Shown: in pieces, positions 7,456 to 15,875 of the stretch
How positions within the stretch are numbered: position 1 is the first letter of the stretch
Layout: every line of letters begins with the position of its first letter
Source of the DNA: an uncultured Paracoccaceae bacterium
GTDB taxonomy: Bacteria > Pseudomonadota > Alphaproteobacteria > Rhodobacterales > Rhodobacteraceae
Length of the DNA stretch: 33,643 bases
Assembly (NCBI GenBank): GCA_947503965.1
Contig: CANNFU010000020.1
Span: 1 to 33,643 of the forward strand
Reading direction: 5' to 3'
Position numbers and translations under genes: made by a program
The notes under the pieces: generated by a model
The model's input: only the letters and a program-made list of their open reading frames with translations
Database searches by the model: none
Told to the model about the DNA's origin: nothing

Positions 7456-8970
7456 TTATTGCAGCGAATCCAACCGCAACGTAACAAAATCCGGAAGCCC
7501 TTCGCGTGACAGGACAAAGACAGCTGTCGAAGATCCGCGTTCTTGCAGCATCTGCAAAGCCAATAGGATATCGTTCTCGTCGCGAATGGAATGACCTGTG
7601 ATTTGCTCGGCCCGGATGACATCTCCCGACTGGAAGCCGGCAAGCGCTTCTTCTTGTACAGAGTTGACGATCAACGCGTCATCACTTGTTGTAAGCGAGA
7701 TTCCGATCTCGTCCAAAAGTTCTGCTGTTGTTGCCGAAATGAGTTCGGATTGGGATGTCTCAACGGGCGCATTCGAAACAGCGTTCGTCGCATTCGCTTC
7801 GGGAGCATCTTTCTCTACTGAGTCTTCAGACAGCATCAACTCTTCTAATGTCGGTACTTGTGTTTCTAATACGTTCTCTGCGACCTCTTCAATCGCCGTT
7901 TCAGATCCCCTCTCGCCCGTGCTAAAAACAGTCGCTGTGCCTGCGCCGATAAGCAGCACAAGGCCCGCGATGCCTACAAAGATCGACGAGCGCTTGCGGT
8001 CGCCAAGTTTTAATGTCGGCAGTCGGTCCGATGGCGTTTGAGGTTTATCTTCCGTCGAAGTTGACAACCCCTGTCGGGTGAACGTTTTAGGTTGATCCAG
8101 AACATTCAGCCATTCGTGTGCAGACTGTATTCGGTCTCTTGAAAACAGCGATAATGAAACGTCAATCGCTGCCAGGAAATTCTTGGGATATCCACTGATA
8201 CGCCCATCCAGAGGTGCGTAGGGATCCGGGTTGCCACCGGCGACGTCAGACATGCGTCGTTGCGGATCAATTGGTGGCTCACCTGTAATTACGTAGTGAA
8301 TGACAGCTGCCAACGAGAAAAGATCGCTCGCGTCCGTTTGTTTACTGCCCAAGATATAGCTTTCCTGCGGTGAATACCCGTCCTTCACCACTACAGGGGC
8401 TGACAGCGCTTTCTCGTTTTCCGGCACTTCCTCATTCGCAGCACCAAAGTCAATCAGCACCGGCACAAGCCCGGGCGACATCAATATGTTGTCCGGCGAG
8501 ATATCACGGTGCCGGATTTTACGCTCATGCATGTGTGCAATGGCCATAAGCATATCCCTTGTAAAGGAAACGACCTTGTCTGGTGTGTCGAGCAGACTAC
8601 GACCGCTTTCTAGGTCTTGCCCCTCAACAAAGGTCATTGACATATAGGCGGTGTCGTTTTCTTCAAAAACATCGTGGACATGCACGATGTTGGAGTGATC
8701 CATTTTCGAGATTTTCTTGGCTTCATTTACGAAATAGCGACGCAGCGAGTCGAAAGACATTTCCCGTGTTCCGCGTTTCGCGATGACACGGTTGCCGTCA
8801 CGTCGACAAAGACTGTCGACGTAGCATTCTTTGATAACGATGGTTCGATCAAGGCTGTCGGTTGCCATATAGGTGATCCCGAAGCCTCCGTTACCAAGCA
8901 TGCCCGTGATCGTGTATTGTCCACGCAGAAGGGTTGTACCTGGCTTGAGGTGATCGTTCTCGTCGTACAT
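7456..8970 (-). CDS. Membrane Ser/Thr protein kinase (Hanks type) with C-terminal PDZ-like domain
   Basis: A 504-residue kinase. The N-terminal cytoplasmic kinase domain (about 15-290) has the glycine loop GNGGFGITY (26-34), ATP-binding lysine K47 in VIKE, catalytic HRDISPDN (154-161), magnesium-binding DFG (174-176) and a GYSPQESY substrate-docking segment (198-205), so it should be active. A basic linker (KLGDRKRSS) precedes one membrane helix (about 329-349). The outer part has an acidic low-complexity spacer, and a final ~85 residues with PDZ character (ALAGFQSGDVIRAEQITGHS). GGFGITY-type kinases are widespread in proteobacteria. The kinase lies 220 bp downstream of two TAXI binding-protein genes on the same strand, separated by a hairpin. 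A periplasmic PDZ beside periplasmic binding proteins suggests ligand or protein sensing across the membrane, which is inference. The ribosome binding site is probably GGAAAGAG. Confidence 0.9.
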   Translation of the reverse strand: MYDENDHLKPGTTLLRGQYTITGMLGNGGFGITYMATDSLDRTIVIKECYVDSLCRRDGNRVIAKRGTREMSFDSLRRYFVNEAKKISKMDHSNIVHVHDVFEENDTAYMSMTFVEGQDLESGRSLLDTPDKVVSFTRDMLMAIAHMHERKIRHRDISPDNILMSPGLVPVLIDFGAANEEVPENEKALSAPVVVKDGYSPQESYILGSKQTDASDLFSLAAVIHYVITGEPPIDPQRRMSDVAGGNPDPYAPLDGRISGYPKNFLAAIDVSLSLFSRDRIQSAHEWLNVLDQPKTFTRQGLSTSTEDKPQTPSDRLPTLKLGDRKRSSIFVGIAGLVLLIGAGTATVFSTGERGSETAIEEVAENVLETQVPTLEELMLSEDSVEKDAPEANATNAVSNAPVETSQSELISATTAELLDEIGISLTTSDDALIVNSVQEEALAGFQSGDVIRAEQITGHSIRDENDILLALQMLQERGSSTAVFVLSREGLPDFVTLRLDSLQ

Positions 8971-9153
8971 GGAAAACTCTTTCCGCTATTAGCTATTATT
9001 CTGAAGTACCGCCCTGCAAAGTCTTTCGACCTGTGAACAAAATGCAGCAACGCTGGGCAGTTCCACTAATACCAGTGCGGCTTAGCCGTGTTACTTACCG
9101 CGCTCAAACAAAAATACTCGTTCAGTCGCTTTGCCGGAAATTTTCGGCTAAGT

Positions 9154-9180
9154 ATGTGGGCACCTTATCGGCGCCCACAT
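9154..9180 (-). terminator. Hairpin after the TAXI genes, possible terminator
   Basis: ATGTGGGC (9154-9161) pairs with GCCCACAT (9173-9180), and the stem can extend by CC/GG inside. It begins 10 bp after the stop of the second TAXI gene. No T-run follows on the minus strand, so termination may be partial and leave read-through to the kinase gene. Confidence 0.45.
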
Positions 9181-9190
9181 CAGTTTCTAG

Positions 9191-10207
9191 TCAGTCCAAT
9201 CCCTGACGCATAATATCTTCAATCGAAGGCCCCTCGGGCGTTGCAAGTTCTGCTCCCGTAAGTACAACTTCGGCGGCAGCAGCGCGTTGCCATCCTGGTA
9301 CTTGGGCATCAATGGCAAACTCGGCCCACTTCGGATGGTTTGGCGCAGAGCGTAGCTCTTCAATATTGTTCTGAATTTCGCGCAAGAAGGTCATTCGCAA
9401 ATTGAACTCTTCACTGCCGATAGGGTAATCGCCGACTGCGGCAAGCACGACATCAATACCGACGGTGGTCACCTCCTTGTCAGAAACCAGGCCTGGATAG
9501 TCTTCCGGCGTGATTGTCGAAATGTTATAGAAAGAACGCAGCGTATCATTGGGCGGGATCGACAACAGTGTCAGGCCCTGATCCTCGGTAATCCGGCTAA
9601 GGCGTCCAACGGGTGCGCCCGCAAAAAGGAACATTGCATCGACTTCCCCTGCCTGAAGTGCCGCCAGCCCGGCAGTGTGGCTATTGTTGACCTCGTTGGC
9701 CTGAACGCCGAGCGCTCGCAGAATAAGGCGTGCAGTTACTTCGGTTCCGCTTCCGCTACCGCCCACAGAAACGGTACGACCGATAAGATCCGAAAAGGAC
9801 GAGATACCGGAATTGCGACGAATGACAACATGACCTTCGTTCGTATAGACCTTCGCAAGGTAGCGGAAATCATTGAAACGTTCGTTATCTGGATCCTGCA
9901 AGCGAGCGGATATAAGTGAGTCAGACGTCAGCAGAGCGATATCCACAAGCCGATCGTTGTTCAACAGGTCAGTGAGATTCTCGCCTGAGCCACGGCTGAT
10001 GATAGGCACAATGCGCAGGCCGGATTCGCCGTCGAGAACACGTGCAAGATCGCCCCCGATTTGGGCATAGGTACCTGTCGAAGAGGCAGTTGCGAGGCCG
10101 ATCTTGCCGGAATTTGCCCTGATCGCCCCTTCTGATTGGGCGGTCGCCTGACTAGCGACAAGCGCGAGCGCTGAGAAAAGTGCAGTGTTGAGAATATTTT
10201 TTAACAT
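9191..10207 (-). CDS. TAXI-family TRAP solute-binding protein (second of pair)
   Basis: A 338-residue periplasmic protein. The ATG at 10207 is chosen over one 25 codons upstream because it opens a clean signal peptide (LNTALFSALALVASQATAQ, cut after TAQ) and has AGGA upstream. The mature part has the TAXI signature KIGLATASSTGTYAQIGGDL, then LLNNDRLVDIALLTSDSL, SFSDLIGRTVSVGGSGSGTE and AGLAALQAGEVDAMFLFAG, the usual ligand-cleft segments. TAXI proteins normally hand a carboxylate ligand to a fused DctQM TRAP permease. No permease gene is present in this window. It starts 25 bp after the first TAXI gene, so they are one operon. The two share the fold but differ widely in sequence. Confidence 0.88.
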   Translation of the reverse strand: MLKNILNTALFSALALVASQATAQSEGAIRANSGKIGLATASSTGTYAQIGGDLARVLDGESGLRIVPIISRGSGENLTDLLNNDRLVDIALLTSDSLISARLQDPDNERFNDFRYLAKVYTNEGHVVIRRNSGISSFSDLIGRTVSVGGSGSGTEVTARLILRALGVQANEVNNSHTAGLAALQAGEVDAMFLFAGAPVGRLSRITEDQGLTLLSIPPNDTLRSFYNISTITPEDYPGLVSDKEVTTVGIDVVLAAVGDYPIGSEEFNLRMTFLREIQNNIEELRSAPNHPKWAEFAIDAQVPGWQRAAAAEVVLTGAELATPEGPSIEDIMRQGLD

Positions 10208-10232
10208 TTCAGTTATCCTTTTGATCCAGAGC

Positions 10233-11174
10233 CTAGTTCGCGTTGGCGAAGTTTTCGAAAGGCGCATAACGTGGCCAACCATTAACTTCAGCGCTCAAAT
10301 CCAGTTCTTGCCATTTGGCACGGCGCTCCTGAAGTGCGGGCACGGCGTCGATGAACGCATCGGCAAAGGCCTGTAGGTTATTGTAGCGATAGCTGTTGCG
10401 CGCAAATTTGTTGTAGACTGCCATCACGACCGGCACCGACAGTGTTTCGACAAATTTGTCTTCAATGATCGTTCCATAGTCTTCAGAGGAAAACTGTGAT
10501 TCATCATAAAGTCCGCTAAGCGCGTCATTGAAAGGAATGCCAATCAGGCGAAGTCCATCATCGCCATCAATGTTTTGAAGGATTGGCATGGGCTTCAGAC
10601 CGACCATGAAAGCAGCATCTACGTCACCTGCAATCAGCGCCTCAATCGCTTCGGGTTTATAGAGGAACTCAGCTTCGACATCGACATCAAGAATACGCAA
10701 CACAAGCCGTGGCGTCAGCGAGGTATCGTTACCATCGTTTCCGAGACTGACTGTACGACCTTCAAGGTCGTATATGCTGTCAATCCCAGATTCGCGGCGG
10801 ACAAGTAGATGAAGTTCTGCATCGGCTACGCGGGCGACATATGCAAGATGGTTCAGCGCAGGGCTATTTGGTTCGGACAAGCGGATGTTTTCAAGAATAT
10901 CTGCGGTTACGAGTGCAAGGTCGACACCGCGTAGATAAAGCAGGTCATCAATTGCAGTAAGTGATCCCTTGCCCATCATGGTGCGCACGCGTACCCCGTT
11001 GTCACCTGAGATGGTGCGCGCCATGTCCTCACCTAGCTGAACGGTGGTGGACCCGATCGGTCCTGTAATGATGCCGATATTGCGGACTTCTTGATCTGAT
11101 TGCGCTGCGGCAGGCAATCCCGCCATACCCAAAACGAGGGCTGCAGCCGCTGTGGTTATAAAATGCCTGATCAT
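10233..11174 (-). CDS. TAXI-family TRAP solute-binding protein (first of pair)
   Basis: A 313-residue exported protein with signal peptide FITTAAAALVLGMAGLPAAA (cut near AAAQ). The cleft motifs are IGIITGPIGSTTVQLGEDMA, LYLRGVDLALVTADILENIR, SIYDLEGRTVSLGNDGNDTS and EALIAGDVDAAFMVGL. The canonical TGT/TGS of TAXI proteins is altered (GPIGSTT). The ribosome binding site AGGAGAA lies 8 bases upstream of the ATG. It is the first gene of the TAXI pair and probably of the kinase transcript. A 15-bp palindrome sits in the leader. With no TRAP membrane genes nearby, it may work with a remote permease or as a receptor rather than a transporter subunit. Confidence 0.86.
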   Translation of the reverse strand: MIRHFITTAAAALVLGMAGLPAAAQSDQEVRNIGIITGPIGSTTVQLGEDMARTISGDNGVRVRTMMGKGSLTAIDDLLYLRGVDLALVTADILENIRLSEPNSPALNHLAYVARVADAELHLLVRRESGIDSIYDLEGRTVSLGNDGNDTSLTPRLVLRILDVDVEAEFLYKPEAIEALIAGDVDAAFMVGLKPMPILQNIDGDDGLRLIGIPFNDALSGLYDESQFSSEDYGTIIEDKFVETLSVPVVMAVYNKFARNSYRYNNLQAFADAFIDAVPALQERRAKWQELDLSAEVNGWPRYAPFENFANAN

Positions 11175-11595
11175 TGCTACTTCTCCTAGACGACCACGAT
11201 GGTCGATATGTTTATATTCTCAGGTCGCTCGGATTCGACTCATCTCCTTCAGTCGGGTACATTGCGATCGACGGATTTGCATGACGGAGCGATCAACGTT
11301 AACGATTCCTGTCTAATGAGAGAAGGCGGCGGGAATTCGCTCAAACTGTGTCGAAACAATGTTTATAATAGAGGCTGATTAAGTAGATATAAGTGAACAA
11401 AGTCGAATATGTCGCGCATCGTAAAAACATGTTTTCTAGCGCAGACAATCGTCCGCGATTTGCCTATCAGACGGTCTTTTCAAGAAAGCCGTTGGATGAA
11501 AGAAGCCATTGCAAAGTCAGGATATCAAGAATGCTCTGGAAGCCCCTGATTCTATATGTAAGACTGAAATCTGGATAATCTTTTGGGGATACATA
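11175..11595. other. Divergent promoter region between the TAXI pair and tctC
   Basis: A 421-bp region with no supported gene; it must hold promoters for both directions. It is AT-rich around 11340-11400, and the TATAAT in GTTTATAATAGAGG at 11360-11373 is a plausible -10 element for the plus strand. The sequence GGATACATA at 11587-11595 is identical to half of the GntR operator candidate at 18511-18528. Confidence 0.5.
11191..11205. promoter_or_regulatory. Palindrome in the TAXI operon leader
   Basis: CGACCA (11191-11196), CGA, TGGTCG (11200-11205): a 6-bp inverted repeat 17 bp upstream of the first TAXI start. It could be an operator or a leader hairpin near the ribosome binding site. It is short enough to be chance. 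Confidence 0.35.
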
Positions 11596-12687
11596 ATGCT
11601 TACAAAAACGCTGGGCGTGTTCGCGCTTACATCTGCTTTGGTAGCGACGCAGTCCGTGGCCGATGGTCACCAAATCGATCTGTCTGGCAAAACTGTCGAA
11701 TGGATCATCCCATTCTCTGAAACTGGCGGTTCGGCTAAATGGGCCAATTTCTATGCGCCTCTGTTGTCCGAAGCTTTGCCAGGCAACCCCACAGTTGTTG
11801 TCACATTCAACCCCGGTGCTGGTTCGACAAAGGGCGCAAACGCTTTTCAGGAAATGACCTACGAAGATGGCACAACCATCTTTGGCTCATCCGGGTCCAC
11901 ACAATTCCCATATCTTCTAAGCGACCCGCGCGTGCGCTATGAATATAGCGACTGGAACGTGGTTTTGGCATCCGGCACTGGCGGTGTGGCTTATCTTCCG
12001 CCAGCGTTGTCCACACAGTTGGGCGACGGCGGTGATGCATACGCACTGCAAGGCGAGGATTTCATCTATGGCTCGCAAGGCGCGACGCGTTTGGACCTCG
12101 TACCATTGCTGGCATGGGAAATGCTGGGCCTTCAAGTTGAGCCAGTGTTCGGCATCGAAGGTCGTGGCGATGGTCGCCTGATGTTTGAACGCGGCGAAGC
12201 CAACATCGACTATCAGACCTCGTCCAGCTTCCTGTCTGGCGTGACACCTCTCGTCGAGGCTGGCACGGCTGTACCTTGGTTCTCTTTCGGGGCACTGGAC
12301 GCGGAAGGCAACATTGTACGGGACCCAACGTTTCCGGACATGCCGACATTCAAAGAAGTTTGCGAAGCTACTGACGGCTGCGAAACATCGGGCGAGCAGT
12401 GGGATGCATGGAAAGCGTTCTTCGTCGCGGGTTTCCCGGCACAGAAAATGGTCTTTCTGCCAGCAGGTGCGCCCGACAACGCAATCGCCACTTTCACTGA
12501 GGCTTTTGCAGCCATCCAAGAGCGCGATGATTTCGCCGAGATCAGCACAGCGCGTCTTGGTGTTTACCCGCAGCTGACGGGTGATGCGGCGCAGACCGCG
12601 ATGGCGAGTGCGACGGATGTGCCTCAAGAAGCCAAGGACTTTGTGATCAATTGGCTGAGCGACCGTTACGGCGTCGTTCTTCAGTAA
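11596..12687 (+). CDS. tctC: TctC-family tripartite tricarboxylate transporter binding protein
   Basis: A 363-residue periplasmic binding protein. The ATG at 11596 is used, not an upstream in-frame one, because GGGGA lies 6 bases before it and it starts the signal peptide TLGVFALTSALVATQSVADG. The mature part shows the family plan: GKTVEWIIPFSETGGSAKWA, NPTVVVTFNPGAGSTKGANA and a variable C-terminal lobe. A cysteine pair in EVCEATDGCETS may form a disulphide. TctC proteins capture tri- or dicarboxylates for the TctAB permease, encoded immediately downstream. At 363 residues it is longer than the usual ~320, with insertions in the second lobe. An intrinsic terminator after the stop should make it more abundant than the permease. 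Confidence 0.88.
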   Translation: MLTKTLGVFALTSALVATQSVADGHQIDLSGKTVEWIIPFSETGGSAKWANFYAPLLSEALPGNPTVVVTFNPGAGSTKGANAFQEMTYEDGTTIFGSSGSTQFPYLLSDPRVRYEYSDWNVVLASGTGGVAYLPPALSTQLGDGGDAYALQGEDFIYGSQGATRLDLVPLLAWEMLGLQVEPVFGIEGRGDGRLMFERGEANIDYQTSSSFLSGVTPLVEAGTAVPWFSFGALDAEGNIVRDPTFPDMPTFKEVCEATDGCETSGEQWDAWKAFFVAGFPAQKMVFLPAGAPDNAIATFTEAFAAIQERDDFAEISTARLGVYPQLTGDAAQTAMASATDVPQEAKDFVINWLSDRYGVVLQ

Positions 12688-12698
12688 CCATACGATCC

Positions 12699-12735
12699 AC
12701 CCCATCCGCTGACAGCGGGTGGGGTTTCTTCTTTC
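12699..12735 (+). terminator. Intrinsic terminator/attenuator between tctC and tctA
   Basis: CCCCATCCGCT (12700-12710), loop GAC, AGCGGGTGGGG (12714-12724): an 11-bp stem with one G-T pair, followed by TTTCTTCTTT. Placed 12 bp after tctC and 24 bp before the permease start, it would let only part of the transcripts continue, giving excess binding protein. Confidence 0.8.
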
Positions 12736-12759
12736 CAGCACATAACGACGGGGGACGTC

Positions 12760-14787
12760 ATGGAGGTCTTTGCGACAGCATTGCCTGCGTTGAACGACGC
12801 ATTTGCAATGATCTTGCAGCCGTATGTGATCGGCTATCTGATCCTCGGTGTTGTTATGGGTCTATGCATTGGCGTCTTTCCCGGTTTGGGCGGGATTGCT
12901 GGTCTGTCCCTTCTTTTGCCATTCATGTTCGGGATGGAGCCTGTCACCGGATTGGCCCTGATGGTTGGCATGGTGGCCGTGGTCCCTACTTCTGACACCT
13001 TTGCCTCAGTGCTCATGGGCATCCCCGGATCGTCGGCGTCGCAGGCTACCGTGCTCGATGGCTTTCCGATGGCCAAGAAAGGTCAAGCCGCGCGGGCGTT
13101 ATCTGCCGCATTCGCATCGTCCTTGTTTGGCGGCCTCGTAGGGGCCGCATTCCTCACTTTCTTTATTCTTGCAGCCCGCCCAATCGTGCTTCTGTTCCAA
13201 ACCCCCGAACTTTTGATGATCACGATCTTCGGTTTGTCGATGGTGGGCATTCTTGCGGGCCGCGTCGCACTTAAGGGTCTGGTCGCCGCCTGCCTCGGCA
13301 TTCTAGTCGGCACCATTGGCGAAGGAGCAAGTTCGGGTGCTTTGCGGATGTCGACCTATGACATGCCCTATTTGGTGGATGGGCTGAAACTGGTCATCGT
13401 CGGTTTGGGCATCTTTGCCATTCCCGAAATTGTCGCTTTGTTGCGCCGTGACAAGGCAATCTCGGACCGCGCACCTTTGGGCGGCGGCTGGGCGGAAGGT
13501 GTCAAAGACTGGTGGGCCAATAAGTGGCTGTCGGTGCGTTGTTCCCTCATCGGTGTGGTCGTCGGTGTCATCCCCGGACTTGGCGGATCGGTCGTGGACT
13601 GGATCGCATATGGGCACACCGTGCAAACCGCCAAAGACAAATCCGGGTTCGGATCCGGCGATGTGCGCGGCGTGATTGGGCCGGAAAGCTCAAACAACGC
13701 GAAGGAAGGCGGTGGGCTAGTGCCCACGCTGTTGTTCGGCATCCCCGGCTCAGGCTCCATGGCGATTTTCATCTCAGCCGTGGCTTTACTGGGCACCGGA
13801 TCGATTGAGGTCGGGCCGTCGATGCTTAAGAATAATCTCGATTTCACCTATGCCATCGTCTGGCTTTTGGCGCTGGCGAACGTCGTGGGCACAATCATCT
13901 GCATCGCGGCTTCTGGCGGAATTGCAAAACTGACCGAAATTCGGTTTGCCCTGCTCGCGCCCTTCCTTTTTATGATCATCGCCTTCGCTGCATTCCAATC
14001 TCGGCAGGACATTTGGGACCTCGTGGCACTATTCGGCATCGGCCTTTTGGGTATCTTGATGCGCCGGTTTGACTGGTCACGGCCAGCGTTTCTGATCGGT
14101 TTCGTACTGGCGGCCCCAGCCGAGCGTTACACCAACCAAGCCTATCAGATCGGCGCGTCGCGGTTCCGCCGCGGATTTGAGGAAGGGATTGACTACATCT
14201 TCAGCCCCATTGTGATTGTTTTGATCATCATCACCTTGCTTTCGGTCGTGATTGGGCTGCGCCAAGCCAAGAATATTCAGGCTGAAGGTGCGGTGGCTGC
14301 TGGCAGCAAACGTGCACCTGTGATCTTCCTTTTGGCCATCACTACCTACATCGCGCTGACCTATTGGAACGCAGCGATCATCCCTGATTTTGCCCGCATG
14401 GACCGGGTGTTCCCTGTGTTTGTGGCAACGGTTGCCCTGATCGGCTGTGCGTTGCTGCTGGTGCAAATGATGCGGGCCGATGAGACGTCGGCGATATTTG
14501 GCGATCGCGAAGCAGAAGAGGCTGACGACAGTGTTCACGGCCTGTGGCCGACCTTGGGTTGGTTCGCTAGCTTGCTGGTCGCATCCGCACTGGTCGGATT
14601 CATACTTGCACTGGCAGGCTTCTTGTTGCTTTTCATCCGTTTGCGCGCAGGCAAAAGCTGGGGCTATGCCGCGATTTATACTGCCGTTGGTATCGCTTTC
14701 ATCTGCGCCATGGCGTGGACCTTGAACCGGGACTTTCCACCGGGACTGCTGCAAGCCTACTTTGATTTGCCCTGGCCCCTGACATGA
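12760..14787 (+). CDS. tctA: TctA-family permease fused to a TctB-like domain
   Basis: A 675-residue membrane protein. Residues 1 to about 500 are a complete TctA: GVFPGLGGIAGLSLLLPFMF, SVLMGIPGSSASQATVLDGF and, in the second repeat, VVVGVIPGLGGSVVDWIAYG and GPESSNNAKEGGGLVPTLLF with GIPGSGSMA. TctA normally ends near 500. The extra ~150 residues (about 525-675) hold four hydrophobic segments in the arrangement of TctB (DUF1468), the small subunit that is usually a separate gene upstream of tctA. No separate tctB is present, so the fusion would supply both membrane parts. GGGGGA precedes the ATG. The stop overlaps the next start (ATGA), tying the permease to the catabolic genes. Confidence 0.9.
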   Translation: MEVFATALPALNDAFAMILQPYVIGYLILGVVMGLCIGVFPGLGGIAGLSLLLPFMFGMEPVTGLALMVGMVAVVPTSDTFASVLMGIPGSSASQATVLDGFPMAKKGQAARALSAAFASSLFGGLVGAAFLTFFILAARPIVLLFQTPELLMITIFGLSMVGILAGRVALKGLVAACLGILVGTIGEGASSGALRMSTYDMPYLVDGLKLVIVGLGIFAIPEIVALLRRDKAISDRAPLGGGWAEGVKDWWANKWLSVRCSLIGVVVGVIPGLGGSVVDWIAYGHTVQTAKDKSGFGSGDVRGVIGPESSNNAKEGGGLVPTLLFGIPGSGSMAIFISAVALLGTGSIEVGPSMLKNNLDFTYAIVWLLALANVVGTIICIAASGGIAKLTEIRFALLAPFLFMIIAFAAFQSRQDIWDLVALFGIGLLGILMRRFDWSRPAFLIGFVLAAPAERYTNQAYQIGASRFRRGFEEGIDYIFSPIVIVLIIITLLSVVIGLRQAKNIQAEGAVAAGSKRAPVIFLLAITTYIALTYWNAAIIPDFARMDRVFPVFVATVALIGCALLLVQMMRADETSAIFGDREAEEADDSVHGLWPTLGWFASLLVASALVGFILALAGFLLLFIRLRAGKSWGYAAIYTAVGIAFICAMAWTLNRDFPPGLLQAYFDLPWPLT

Positions 14788-15875
14788 CCCAGACTGCGAT
14801 CCCATTCCTTTTCATGCGCGGTGGAACGTCTCGTGGACCATACCTGAACCGTGCTGATCTGCCCGAAGACCCAGAGACACTGGCGCAGGTCCTGATCGCC
14901 ATGGTCGGCTCTGGTCATCCATTGAATATTGATGGGATCGGGGGCGGCAATGCGGTCACGACCAAAGTCGCGATGTTGTCGAGGTCGAATGATGATTGGG
15001 CTGACATCGACTATTTCTTTGCGCAAGTTAGCGTTGATGACAGGTCGGTCGATTTCAAACCGACCTGCGGCAATATCCTGTCAGGTGTTGGCCCCGCCGC
15101 AATCGAGATGGGGCTGATCGCGGCGCAAGGTGTTGAGACGACCGTGAATATCCACGTCGTGAACACAGGTGCGCGGGTCATCGCCACGGTACAAACTCCG
15201 GACAGAGCCGTGGTTTATGACGGCAGCGCCGCGATTGACGGCGTACCTGGCACGGCTGCCCCAATTGCGTTGCAGTTCATGGACACGATTGGCGGCGCGA
15301 CAGGTGCGTTTCTGCCAACCGGCAACTTAGTCGATACGTTCAACGGTGTCGATGTCACTTGCATGGATGTGGCGATGCCGATGGTGATCGCAAAGGCGTC
15401 TGCCTTTGGCTTGTACGGCTACGAAAGCGCCGAAGTCCTGAACGATGACACGAACTTCTTTTCCACGATGGAAGAGGTGCGCGTTCAGGCCGGTGAAGCG
15501 ATGGGCATCAAAGATGTTGCGTCCTCTGTCACGCCCAAGTTCGGGCTCTTGGCGCCGGCCAAAGACGGCGGAACAATCGCGACCCGGTATTTCATGCCGT
15601 GGAAAGCGCATCCGACAATGGCAGTGACCGGCGCACAGTGCCTTGCGTCTTGTGTTCTGACGCCCGGAACCGTTGCTGACGGAATGGCGGCGCGGTCAAA
15701 TGAACGACCTGCGATAGTTACATTGGAACATGCTTCTGGTTCTATCGACGTGCTTGTTGATTATGATCTAACGGTGAATGGCATTGATCTGCGCTCTGCG
15801 GGATTGGTGCGCACGGCGCGTTTGCTTGCAAAGGGTGAAGTGATGATCCCTGCATCAGCGTGGAGCAAGCAATGA
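14784..15875 (+). CDS. PrpF/4-oxalomesaconate tautomerase-family isomerase
   Basis: A 363-residue cytoplasmic enzyme of the PrpF fold (two diaminopimelate-epimerase-like halves). Diagnostic segments are FLFMRGGTSRGPYL (about 9-22), NIDGIGGGNAVTTKVA (about 48-63), FKPTCGNILSGVGP (91-104, catalytic-type C95) and a second cysteine region TGAQCLASCV. It ends with GLVRTARLLAKGEVMIP. The sequence resembles GalD (4-oxalomesaconate tautomerase of gallate degradation), but the family also holds aconitate delta-isomerases and methylitaconate isomerase. Neighbouring Tct transporter and TcuA-like genes favour a tricarboxylate double-bond isomerase. No gallate or protocatechuate ring-cleavage gene is in the window. 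It overlaps both neighbours by ATGA. Confidence 0.85.
   Translation: MTQTAIPFLFMRGGTSRGPYLNRADLPEDPETLAQVLIAMVGSGHPLNIDGIGGGNAVTTKVAMLSRSNDDWADIDYFFAQVSVDDRSVDFKPTCGNILSGVGPAAIEMGLIAAQGVETTVNIHVVNTGARVIATVQTPDRAVVYDGSAAIDGVPGTAAPIALQFMDTIGGATGAFLPTGNLVDTFNGVDVTCMDVAMPMVIAKASAFGLYGYESAEVLNDDTNFFSTMEEVRVQAGEAMGIKDVASSVTPKFGLLAPAKDGGTIATRYFMPWKAHPTMAVTGAQCLASCVLTPGTVADGMAARSNERPAIVTLEHASGSIDVLVDYDLTVNGIDLRSAGLVRTARLLAKGEVMIPASAWSKQ

Noticed and set aside
11917..12741. 274-codon minus-strand frame opposite tctC
   Set aside because: Antisense to a clear TctC gene; cysteine/arginine-rich composition with no family motif.
14077..14805. 242-codon minus-strand frame opposite the permease gene
   Set aside because: Shadow of a well-supported membrane protein; Gln/His/Asp-rich low-complexity translation.
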